Below, in pieces: positions 55,950-64,000 of a stretch of 64,000 nucleotides of DNA. Source of the stretch: Phanerodontia chrysosporium (taxonomy: Eukaryota; Basidiomycota; Agaricomycetes; Polyporales; Phanerochaetaceae); assembly GCA_001910725.1 (NCBI GenBank), contig MJGA01000036.1, positions 62,001 to 126,000 of the forward strand, given 5' to 3'. Position 1 is the first letter of the stretch. Every line of letters starts with the position of its first letter. The translations under genes were made by a program, and so were the position numbers. Below the pieces are notes generated by a model. That model worked only from the letters and a program-made list of their open reading frames with translations. It was not told where the DNA came from and did not search any database.

Positions 55950-57882
55950 CCTCTACATTAACCTTACAATCTCAAAATTGAGTTGGAAGATGACAAGCCT
56001 CTAACATTGGAGTATCTCTATTTTCTGTCTCTGACTGAACTCTAAGCTCTCTATGCGTTTATCGACAAGAATCTCTCCACAGAATGTATCTGCCAGTATG
56101 CATCTATATACAAAGCTTCAATTCTCTTCATTAGGAAGAAGAACAAAAGTCTTTGTTTGTGTATGAATTTTTGAGCTCTGAATTATATCACCAAGAAGGA
56201 TCACTATTTCCTTCCCCTCATCTTCAATCTCTTGAACACTTCAAGGAAAGTCTGCATCTACAGTAAAATAGACCTTCATTATATATATCATTTAGTTCAC
56301 ATTACAGAGGGCGACAAGGGGAAAACTATGTTCTCACACCTACTATGACTCTTTTGAATAGTTGTGTCAAGGTGCAGGGCTGAGATGGGGCTGGAGACGG
56401 AGAATAGATCGGAGAAGGCGGAGATCAGAGGTTGGATAGCAATTGGCTTCAGCTTTAAAGGGCTGTACCCTCAGTGGTCTGCGTTGTCTGGATTTCGGAG
56501 TTGGAGATGTGGAGAAGTGGCAGGATTCGGGTCCACACAGAGATTGCAGAAAAGGATTAAGCAGAATCGAGAGGGTACAGGGGGATCCTACATTAATATT
56601 CGAACTGAAAATACAAGTGCTAGCACAGGGCTCATATACCACTGAGTTCAGAGTTTGTGGAGATGGTCAGAGATATACAAAATATATCATACTTCCAATC
56701 TGGGATTTGTCTCAGAAACAAAGGGATAAAGGTTTGCGAGATGATGAAGGCATGTGGTGAAGAAAGTCCACAGCAACCACCGGAGTTCACAACTCCGAGT
56801 GTCCGTGTTACTCCGTAACTTCCCTTGAACTCCGGTGTTCTCTATGAGCAGAGTTGGCTCGGAGATTCAGCGCCATGACAAGTTGATTATTCCTAAAGGT
56901 CTTACTAATGCCCCTGCCACTTTTCAAAGATCCATGAATGATATATTCTGTGATATGCTCAATAAGTGCATTATCATCTATCTGAATAATATCCTTGTCT
57001 ACTCTGCAGAAGATCAAGGATATTTAGTCCTTTTTACAGTTTGCAAATTTCTATCATTATTCTTTCTATTCTGATCCTATTGTTCTGCTAACCTACCTCA
57101 CTTGGAAGAATACCCTGTGGAAGTGAACTTTGCAGTGTTAGGAGATATTTGAAACATTTAAAAAACATTCACATCTACTATGACACTGGTACAGTAGAAG
57201 TCCAGAGATCTGCTTATCATGAAGACCAATGCATCCAACTATACACTAGTGGCCATTCTATTCATTATCACAGATGATGGCATTCATTTACTTGCATTCC
57301 ACTTCTGAATGTTCTCTGCTCCAGAGTTAAATTATGATATACCACAAGAATCTGAAGTACTTACTTTTTCACAATAAAACTTCTGATCCAGAGACAAGCT
57401 CAGTGGTCAGAGTTTTTGAACTCCTTTAACATGGTCATCCACTTTCATTTTGGTTGTCTGAGTACTAAGCCCGATGTGCTCACTCAATGATGGAATGTCT
57501 ACCTTAAAGAGAAAGGTAACAGCTACATCAATATGAATCTGCACAACTACAAGCTGATCTCCATCTCTGAGCATCTTGCTGTATTACTCTGAGTGACTAT
57601 TCTTGTAGCTCTGGTTCTCTGAGCCATAGTCACTATGAATGGGGAAACACTGCACGATAATATTCATAAGGTTTTGGCTTTGGATTCCCTTGCTTTTTAT
57701 ATTCTTTCCCAATCTTTACTTTTTCTGTGCTGGTTTGCTAATAATATAGGTGTACTATTATTTGATAATCACTTTTACATCTCTGACATCTCCAAACTCT
57801 AGCTCCGAGTTCTTTGTCACAAGCACGACCACCTCCTCACAGGTCATTATGGCTTGAACAAGCCTTTTGAGCTCCTCTGACA
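55950..57882 (+). pseudogene. Gypsy 3 reverse transcriptase, RNase H and integrase start
   Basis: Before the LTR: FIRKKNKSLCLCMNF, LNYITKKDHYFLPLI and HIVH-type HLVHITEGDKGKTMFSHLL. After it: LIIPKGLTNAPATFQRSMND and CIIIYLNNILVYSAED (YxDDI reads YLNNI). Then RNase H (KTNASNYTLVAILF) and VLCHKHDHLLTGHYGLNKPF, the H2C2-type N-terminus of integrase. Several stops; no active polymerase possible as both Asp of the box are Asn. Confidence 0.68.
56365..56880 (+). mobile_element. LTR family 1 solo LTR in Gypsy 3 RT (reference copy)
   Basis: TGTCAAGGTGCAGGGCTG...GATTCAGCGCCATGACA, 516 bases, with perfect duplications AGTTG at 56,360-56,364 and 56,881-56,885. Removing it rejoins the RT fragment upstream to LIIPKGLTNAPATFQ. 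Cleanest member of the family and used here to define it. Confidence 0.9.
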
Positions 57883-58135
57883 TAGCCAATAGCATAGTAG
57901 GTATTAGATAGCTAGAACCCTGAACACCAGTCCCTGGGGACCTAGTGCACATGTATATAAACCCTGAGGGCTGGGGGTGCCTCCTCAGCTTTAATCTCAT
58001 TGCATCTCACCTCTCCAGTCTTTATACCTCGTCTTCAAGCTTGGCTACACTCTTTGTAGTCCAAGTAAACCTTTGCCAGTGAGTATTGCTGGTTGGTTTG
58101 GTGTATAGGCACTAGGGCAGTGCATTTTTGTGATA
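57883..58135 (+). mobile_element. LTR family 3, 5' truncated copy
   Basis: Matches the last 250 bases of the LTR at 30,705 from TAGCCAATAGC to GTGCATTTTTGTGATA. The left end joins Gypsy 3 integrase, the right end joins Gypsy 4 gag. This looks like a recombination or deletion junction. Confidence 0.75.
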
Positions 58136-58137
58136 CT

Positions 58138-58605
58138 CAGTCTGTCGGACAACATCAAGATTGCGATGTTCCGCAAGGGACTAAAGGTGGAGGTTAAGGA
58201 CCTCCTCCTCAATAAGACTCTTCCTGTTACTTTCAATGTGTATGCACATTTGTATATGGAGATCGATGACCAGCTGCACGAGTGTAAGCTTGAGCACAAG
58301 GCTGAGTCGAAGACCTCGTCTTCAGGTTGTCAGGATCTTCCTTCGTGCCCTCGTGCTGGAGGCTTTCCTGTCACTGCTGTTTCTGCCGCCGCTCCTGCAT
58401 TGACGTCGCAGGTTGTGCCTATGGAAATCGACAGTGTTAAGCATGGAGCTCTTAATGCAGCTGAGAAAGAGTGACGCTACAAGGAAGAACTCTGCTTTTA
58501 CTGCGGACAGGGCAAGCACATAGTAGAGGACTGCCCTAACATGGCTCCCACTGTGAAGGCTGCCTACAAGGCCAAGCAGAAGGCTGCTCCTTCGGGAAAA
58601 GCCTA
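58138..58605 (+). pseudogene. Gypsy 4 gag C-terminal part
   Basis: LSDNIKIAMFRKGLKVEVKD begins in the capsid helices; then a linker with MEIDSVKHGALNAAEKE, a TGA at about 58,472, and in the same frame LCFYCGQGKHIVEDCPNM, an intact CX2CX4HX4C knuckle. Only one stop separates knuckle and capsid. Confidence 0.7.
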
Positions 58606-58671
58606 ACCGGTAGCCCTTTCCAGGTCCCTGGGCTTTCAGTTAATGACGGGACCCATTCTTCACCTTTTGCC

Positions 58672-59085
58672 GTGAAGCCCATACATGTCAGTTCTACAGA
58701 TGGGTGTTATATATGCACCTTTTCTTCTGTTCCTTCATCCTCCTACATTTTCGCTGCCAATACCCTTCTTAATTGGCCTGATCACTTCTTTATTAATATT
58801 ATATTGCACTTCCCTAACCGAAAGCCTGTGTGTACCTTCGCGCTCGTTGATTTCGGTGCCTTGGAGTCGTGTATCTCTAAGGCGTTTGCTCAACGCCACT
58901 CACTTCCTCGCCGTCTTAAGGACATGCCCACTCCTATGACTGCTGTCGATGATCGTCTGATCGCTTCAGAACTAGTAACACATGACGTTGTTACTCAACT
59001 GACTGTCGACCAGCACTCTGAGATTATCAGTCTCGGATTCATTGCTATATCTTACCCTGTTATTCTAGGTCTCGATTGGTTATAG
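58672..59085 (+). CDS. Gypsy 4 protease region
   Basis: 137-codon frame with FALVDFGALESCISKAFAQR (catalytic Asp kept, but Ser-Gly is Phe-Gly) and the terminal VILGLDWL that marks Gypsy protease ends. NSDINWKT follows after a stop. Function doubtful. Confidence 0.65.
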   Translation: MKPIHVSSTDGCYICTFSSVPSSSYIFAANTLLNWPDHFFINIILHFPNRKPVCTFALVDFGALESCISKAFAQRHSLPRRLKDMPTPMTAVDDRLIASELVTHDVVTQLTVDQHSEIISLGFIAISYPVILGLDWL

Positions 59086-59652
59086 CGGCACAATTCAGAT
59101 ATCAATTGGAAAACGATCGACCTCTTCCTGCCATGCTGCAACCTAACTCAGTCCTCCCGCGTCACCGTATGGGCAAAGGCTTCAGTCTTTCACACTCTCT
59201 TGCCTTGCTCAACTTCATTTCACATGTCAGTTTAGGCTTCAGTCTTAATGGTGACACCCTCGCATCTCACTATGCTACATCACATTTATCTCTACCACAC
59301 GAGTGCTTGGTCAGCACCTTGTCTCCCTCTTCCTCTATTCTGCTCTTGTCTTCACTTCTCACCCGAGCCGATTTCGGTTGCTTCATGGCACAGGAAAATC
59401 CCTTACTCTCGTCCTCAGCTAACAGACATTGCTGTCGTAAATCCGCGTCACTCTCTGAAGTATTCTAAGTCTTCTCCTATTGTGCTAATTTGTTTCAATG
59501 TTGTAGATTTTGCATCTTACAAGCTCGCATTAATGTCAGCTCCTATGCTGACATCTAACTTGGATCTTTATCCCAAGCCCTTAACATTGCCAAATGACGT
59601 TGAGGCAGACATTCTCGTGTATCTCCCACCCAAGTACCACCCTTGAGCTTCG

Positions 59653-60909
59653 GTGTTCACACCTGTTGATGTCGATCAACTGTCGCTGCACAGGCTATAC
59701 AACATCAGCATTGAGTTTGAAGACGGTAAGTCCCCTTCCTTCGGTTCAATGTATTGGTTGTCTTCTGAAGAGTGTACCATTCTGACGGAGTACATCGAGA
59801 GGAACCTGAAGAAGGGCTTCATTCGCCATTCTACTTCACCCGCTGCTTTGCCCATTCTTTTTGTGCAGAAGAAGACCGGAGGCTTATACCTCTGCATTGA
59901 CTACCGTGACTTGAACACCATCACGAAGAAGAACCATTATCCGCTTCCGCTCATGGACAATCTTCTTGATCGCGTGCAAGGGTGTTTACACTTCTTTGTT
60001 ATCGATCTTAAGAATGCTTTCAACCTTGTACACATCAGGGAAGGAGACAAGTGGAACACGGCCTTTTGCACACCACTGGACCTCCACGAGTACCTCTTTA
60101 TGCCCTTTGGCCTTACGAATGCATCTGCTACTTTTCAGGCTTTCATCCAGAATACACTCCGAGACTTTCTCAATGTTTTCTGTGTCATCTACTCTGTCCT
60201 TCTTAAATGCTTCAAGCAGGCGTTTCGAGATGACATCGAGTGGCACGAAACCTTGGCCCATGACAACCCTGACTTCGCCATCCAGGACGGCATGGTCTTT
60301 CACAAGGGATGCCTGGTTGTGCCGACTTTGATGTGTACAGACATCTTGCACTCGCAACATGATGCTCTCATTGCAGGTCACCCTGGTCGCACACACACTC
60401 TTGCATTTGTCCAGCGAGACTATTCGTGGTTAGGCATCAAGATATTTGTGTGTCGCTACGTGCAAAGGTGTGATGGTTGCACATGTATCAAGATACCACG
60501 CCACAAGCCCTACGGCCTCCTCCAACTGCTCGAGCTGTCTATGCGTCCGTGGAAGTTAATCACGATGGACTTCATTGTGAAGCTTCCCATCTCACATGGC
60601 TATGACTCCATCTGGATCATATGCAATCGTATGACTCGCACCATGCACTTTGTACCATGCAAAGAGTCTATAATTGCTGCTGAGTTGGCATGGCTATTCC
60701 TGGACCGCATTTTTCACTACTATGGCCTGCCCGAGTCGATTATATCAGATCGTGGCTCACTTTTCGTCTCGCATTTCTGGAAAGAACTCACTGCTTTATT
60801 ACAGATTGATCACCACACCTTGACTGCATATCATCCACAGACTGATGACCTCACCGAGTGCACCAACCAGACGCTCGAGACCTACCTACACATGTACTGC
60901 TCGTATTAG
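59653..60909 (+). CDS. Gypsy 4 fused reverse transcriptase-integrase frame
   Basis: A single open frame of 418 codons. N-terminal half is RT fingers/palm: PAALPILFVQKKTGGLYLCI, DYRDLNTITKKNHYPLPLMD, FVIDLKNAFNLVHIREGDKW, FMPFGLTNASATFQAFIQNT. At NVFCVIYSVLLKCFKQAF it jumps from the position just before the YLDDI box straight to the RNase H-integrase spacer, then H2C2 (HDALIAGHPGRTHT, CDGC) and the DDE core: TMDFIVKLPISHGYDSIWII, ESIISDRGSLFVSHFWKELT, TAYHPQTDDLTECTNQTLET. About 300 codons of polymerase and RNase H are lost without breaking the frame. Stop TAG 60,907. No DNA synthesis is possible; integrase core residues D, D and E are all present. Confidence 0.8.
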   Translation: MFTPVDVDQLSLHRLYNISIEFEDGKSPSFGSMYWLSSEECTILTEYIERNLKKGFIRHSTSPAALPILFVQKKTGGLYLCIDYRDLNTITKKNHYPLPLMDNLLDRVQGCLHFFVIDLKNAFNLVHIREGDKWNTAFCTPLDLHEYLFMPFGLTNASATFQAFIQNTLRDFLNVFCVIYSVLLKCFKQAFRDDIEWHETLAHDNPDFAIQDGMVFHKGCLVVPTLMCTDILHSQHDALIAGHPGRTHTLAFVQRDYSWLGIKIFVCRYVQRCDGCTCIKIPRHKPYGLLQLLELSMRPWKLITMDFIVKLPISHGYDSIWIICNRMTRTMHFVPCKESIIAAELAWLFLDRIFHYYGLPESIISDRGSLFVSHFWKELTALLQIDHHTLTAYHPQTDDLTECTNQTLETYLHMYCSY

Positions 60910-61453
60910 TAGGACGACTGGGTCAACTACCTTCCTGTCATCAAGTTTGTATTCAACAATGTGAATAACACCTCCACAAAGCAGACTCTCTTCTTTGCCA
61001 ACTTCGCCTATCATCCCACCTTCGAGCCGCAGATCACAGAACACTCAACTGTCCCTGCCACGCACGACCTCGCCTGATGCCTCGAGTACGTCCACGCAGA
61101 GCTACACACCAAGCTGCTGCATGTGCAATACGTTCAGTCTGAGCACTACAATCGCTGTGTTCAGAATGCACCTAAGTACAAGTCCGACCAGCTAGTTTGG
61201 CTGCTACGTCAGAATATGAACATTACCCGTCCATCCAACAAGCTCAACCATCGTCGCCTTGGTCTATTTTCCATTGCCCACAAGATTTCTCCTGTCATAT
61301 ACCAACTTTGTCTCCCTGTCTACTTTTCTTGTCTTCACCTCATTTTCCATATCTCCCTTCTCGAATCTTACCACGACCCGTCCGAATTCTATCCTCACGC
61401 TTCCTCAGACCCTTTCGAACTTCAGTCCGATTCTATTCCTTTGCATTCCACGT
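60910..61453 (+). pseudogene. Gypsy 4 integrase C-terminus
   Basis: Same frame after one TAG: DDWVNYLPVIKFVFNNVNNT, FFANFAYHPTFEP, a further stop, then KYKSDQLVWLLRQNMNITRP and LNHRRLGLFSIAHKISPVIY, the GPF/Y-type module, ending at the Gypsy 5 LTR. Confidence 0.7.
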
Positions 61454-61662
61454 TGTAAGAGTCGAGAACGAAGTAGATCCTAGACGAGAGTACAGAATAC
61501 TAGCTTGGAGAAAAGGAGATGAGAGTTCTAGCCTTATATACGTCTAACCTAGCCTATGACTAAGGAAGGGACAGTGACATTAGTAAGGCAGAGGAGGGAT
61601 GAGTAATAATACAGAGAAAATGAGTAAGCAAAAGAAAAATATTTATCATCGTATTTGTAACA
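61454..61662 (-). repeat. 3' LTR of Gypsy 5
   Basis: On the minus strand TGTTACAAATACGATG...CGACTCTTACA, about 209 bases, preceded by the purine tract GAGAAGGAGCTAA. Contains CTTATATACG (TATA-like, plus strand reading). The partner LTR is outside the window. Confidence 0.65.
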
Positions 61663-61699
61663 TTAGCTCCTTCTCGACGATCGAACCCCGTGAGATCCT

Positions 61700-62842
61700 T
61701 CAAGACTCCTCCTCTTTGATAGCATCAACATCGATGACTTTCGCTCCAGCTAGAGGGGCCCGTTCTTTGCCCTTGCGATGGTGTCGGCGATGTGGAGTGG
61801 AGGTAATGTTAGATGGGCTGGCTTCAGGTTGCGCAGACGATCGTCGGCATCGGTTGGGTTGAGAATGGCCTCGATGTTGCACAGTGTGCTTGAGCCTGGC
61901 AAGCTGTCCTCGTTCAAGTGTTCTGCCAGCAGGGTGGTCAAAATATGTGTCCCAGACTTCCGCAACGAGGGCCCTAACATTGTCATTGCCTTGGGCAAAC
62001 TCGTGCAAGAGGGTGTCATGGTTCGCCTTGGTTTCTCGAACAAGTCGCATCTTATTGCTGATGACCATGTCCATTTGCATGACTGTTTATCGGAGTGTTG
62101 CATGGATTCCATCGATTTCTTCATTGAGGTCGTTGATGTGCTGGGTGAGGTCGACGTTGAGTTGTGCAAGGCCTGCATATAGCGCGCAGGGGGCCTTCTT
62201 TGCTGCCTCAGCTCGTAGCACTTCGGCGGTGTGATCGTGGTGGAAGATATTGGTGATGCATTCGCGGGGGTGAGGACGGCTGGCTCTTTCGTTGAGTTGT
62301 TTGTAGAGATCTTCCATGAGGAGCGCGTATGCGTTGGGGCGATAGTCGAGGGTGAAAGGGACGGATTAGTCAGCGACCATGGGTTCGGGGATAGGGATTG
62401 GTTCGGGAGAGGGTTCAGGGGTGTTGCCGGGGGTGACGTACTGGTTGCGGATGATCTCGATTCAGTGACTGTCGGCTTCGAGCTTCTTGCTTGTTTGGTG
62501 GAGGGGGTCATCGAGGTTGTGCTGCTTAACCTCGTTGAGCTCCTTCTGCCATTCTCGGAGGGCGTAGCTGACGATGTTGACTCTGTCATGTTTGTGAAGG
62601 TTGTCGAACAATGTGAGGAGGAAGCCTCGGATGTGGTCCCTGTTTGTAACGGCGCCGACATTATCGGGGATGCGGTGGAGGAGGTGGTGGATAAGGAGGT
62701 AGCAGGTGAGTTGATGCATGTTGTTACATAGGTCGAGGGCGTAGATCTCAAAGTTGTTGGCGAAGGTGACGGTGTCATTAGTGACCTGTTCGTTGGTGCT
62801 GTTGACAGCAGTGTTGTCGTTGAAGGATGTAGTGGAGGGCAT
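61700..62842 (-). pseudogene. Extra 3' ORF of Gypsy 5, helical, function unknown
   Basis: One frame of about 380 codons starting MPSTTSFNDNTAVNST at ATG 62,842 with only three stops (about 62,462, 62,367 and 62,087). It is rich in helices: YALDLCNNMHQLTCYLLIHH, LREWQKELNEVKQHNLDDPL, VDLTQHINDLNEEIDGIHAT, ISNKMRLVRETKANHDTLLH, with a Pro-rich spacer (PEPSPEPIPIPEP) and a basic tail (HRRHHRKGKERA) ending KEEES. No Cys/His knuckle, signal peptide or membrane segment. Not recognised; it does not resemble the extra frame of Gypsy 1. Confidence 0.6.
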
Positions 62843-62892
62843 GTCGATTCTAAGTCTGCTGATTGGGGTCGAGGTGTAGCTGCATTGAGTGG

Positions 62893-63315
62893 TTAAGGCT
62901 GCTGTCGTTTAGGCTTCAAAGCTCGTGTTCTCTTATACTCTTCAAGGAGTTCCTTGGCGTTGGCCAGGTGTGACTCGGGTTCCCATGAGTTTTCTGCCAT
63001 TGGTTGGTCCTTCCACCTTATCAGGTATCTTCTTCCGTTACTCCAGGGTCTGTCTGCCAAGATGGCTTCGACTTCGTACTCCTCGTGTCCGTCGATAAGA
63101 TCAGGTGGTGGTGCCAAAAAGTTCTTCCCGTGTTGCGCCGTTTCGTGATAGGCTGATAAAAGGGACGCGTGTACCACGGGGTGGATTTTCATTGTCTTCG
63201 GGAGTTTCAGCTTATACACGAGGCGAGATAGAACCTTCTCGATCTTGTACGGCCCGTGTCTCTTGGGCGCAAGCTTCATGAATGGGTAGCTGTTCTCGTG
63301 GTGGATCATTTCCAA
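62893..63315 (-). CDS. Gypsy 5 integrase C-terminus with chromodomain
   Basis: 140-codon frame: GPF/Y module (LAPKRHGPYKIEKVLSRLVY, HPVVHASLLSAYHE) then a clear chromodomain, EYEVEAILADRPWSNGRRYL, IRWKDQPMAENSWEPESHLA, NAKELLEEYKR, with the aromatic cage positions Y, W and W. It would bind methylated histone tails and direct insertion. Confidence 0.85.
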   Translation of the reverse strand: MEMIHHENSYPFMKLAPKRHGPYKIEKVLSRLVYKLKLPKTMKIHPVVHASLLSAYHETAQHGKNFLAPPPDLIDGHEEYEVEAILADRPWSNGRRYLIRWKDQPMAENSWEPESHLANAKELLEEYKRTRALKPKRQQP

Positions 63316-63435
63316 CCAGACCTTCTGACCTTCTTTGAATGGTTCAAAGTGTCAGCATATCCGTTCCGCCATCTGGGCTGTTGCGTAATCCATCGCCGCG
63401 TTGGCTTCTTCTTGGACACATTGTCGTCTTCGGAA

Positions 63436-64000
63436 TCATTCGAGGGTTGATGGAACCTTGGTCTTTGCAAATTGCATTGGGAATGCTACCAGATGAGATC
63501 TGTACATCAGAAAGAATGGTGATTGCTTCGTGGCCGAATGTTCTCGGTTGTTGAATGCAAATTCCATGTTGACGATGTAATCGGACCAATTGTGCAGGTG
63601 ATTTGAACAGAATATCTGAAGGTATGACTCGATTTCGCAGTTCATTCGTTTGGTTTCACCATTCATCTGAGGATGGTATGCCGTGCTCATCCGTTGGTCG
63701 GTTCCTGTCAGCTTCCAGAGTTCCTCCATGAATCGTGAGTTGAACTGCGGATCTCTATCTGAAAGAAAGACGTCTGGCATGCCAGACCATCTGAAGACAT
63801 TGTCATGATAGTATGTGGCTGTCATTGTGGCGTCGGTCTTCTCTGTGCATGGAATAAGAATTACCCCCTTCGTAGAGTCATGGTCGACCACGACTATAAG
63901 AGTGGTAGAACCCTTGGATAGCGGAAGGTGTGTGATGAAGTTGCAGGTAACAAATGCGAACGCTCGGTCGCGTTTCGTTCCTTTGATGGGTTGCAGCGGT
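63436..64000 (-). pseudogene. Gypsy 5 integrase core (partial)
   Basis: Minus frame: MVDHDSTKGVILIPCTEKTD, MPDVFLSDRDPQFNSRFMEE (second catalytic Asp), STAYHPQMNGETKRMNCEIE (catalytic Glu in GETKR) and FAFNNREHSATKQSPFFLMY. A stop near 63,436 and a frame change separate it from the chromodomain frame. The first Asp lies in the remaining, less readable part toward 64,000. Confidence 0.7.

Larger units (their letters stand above)
52800..57882 (+). mobile_element. Gypsy retrotransposon 3, decayed and repeatedly invaded
   Basis: Plus order: gag (about 52,810-54,290 and 55,072-55,250), protease (55,330-55,640), RT (about 55,950-57,040), RNase H (57,180-57,560), integrase zinc domain (57,760-57,880). 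Invaded by family 1 LTRs at 53,523 and 56,365 and a TIR element at 54,294, and cut off at 57,883 by a truncated family 3 LTR. Many stops; no LTRs of its own recognised. Confidence 0.7.
58136..61453 (+). mobile_element. Gypsy retrotransposon 4 with internal deletion
   Basis: Gag end and CCHC knuckle, protease, a fused RT-integrase frame, and integrase C-terminus. RT palm end, connection and RNase H are missing. Starts within gag at the family 3 LTR and is cut at 61,454 by the 3' LTR of Gypsy 5. A chromodomain-like remnant may overlap the junction. Confidence 0.75.
61663..64000 (-). mobile_element. Gypsy chromovirus 5, 3' part
   Basis: Minus-strand order from the right edge: integrase core (to 63,436), chromodomain frame (63,315-62,893), an extra frame (62,842-61,700), then the 3' LTR. 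Inserted into Gypsy 4. Gag, protease, RT and 5' LTR are beyond 64,000. Confidence 0.8.

Noticed and set aside
26340..61700. CRISPR array or other phased short repeats
   Set aside because: Repeats are long, dispersed LTRs in both orientations with target duplications; no regular spacer pattern, and the genome is eukaryotic.

Overview
The window looks like nuclear DNA of a filamentous basidiomycete, most likely an Agaricomycete of the polypore type. Genes are dense and cut by many 50-70 base introns with GT..AG (once GC..AG) borders and CTGAC/CTAAC branch points. There is an intron-containing tRNA, fungal versions of clathrin, ALG6 and NAS2, and short-LTR Gypsy/Copia elements. There are no bacterial operons. 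Species cannot be named from this sequence.

Bases 1-26,331 are a GC-rich gene block. It opens with the 5' half of a non-LTR (LINE) retrotransposon on the minus strand (1 to about 3,740). Then come a secreted GH30 glucanase (minus), an atypical CK1-family kinase, a dihydrodipicolinate-synthase-type aldolase with two frameshifts, a tRNA-Pro(CGG) with an intron (minus), the clathrin heavy chain, guanine deaminase, a BTB-domain protein (minus), the ER glucosyltransferase ALG6 (minus) and the proteasome-assembly chaperone NAS2. Guanine deaminase and the BTB gene converge with 10 bases between their stop codons; ALG6 and NAS2 diverge from about 200 bases. These are unrelated housekeeping or accessory genes; nothing suggests a shared pathway.

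About 10 bases after the NAS2 stop the character changes. From about 26,340 to 64,000 the sequence is AT-richer and almost entirely transposable elements in several layers of nesting. I delimit five recurrent LTR families, several with 5-base target duplications, plus single LTRs, a decayed Copia element, and five Gypsy elements: 36.6-41.4 kb (+), 41.63-51.83 kb (-, complete, with two 315-base LTRs and GGTGG duplications), 52.8-57.9 kb (+), 58.1-61.45 kb (+) and 61.45 kb to the end (-, partial). A 776-base terminal-inverted-repeat element with TA duplications sits in one gag gene. One decayed, intron-bearing gene of unknown function lies at 34.2-35.6 kb.

The most interesting observations are these. 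The complete Gypsy carries an extra open frame between its chromodomain and 3' LTR, opened by an ATG that overlaps the previous stop (ATGA). The second chromodomain Gypsy carries a different extra frame in the same position. Older LTR copies have lost CpG sites by transitions while the youngest copy kept them. One element has an internal deletion that fuses reverse transcriptase in frame to integrase. The GH30 gene needs a 12-base microexon with a GC donor. All four gene-disrupting frameshifts in the gene block can be explained by one missing base in a G or C run, so they may be sequencing artefacts.
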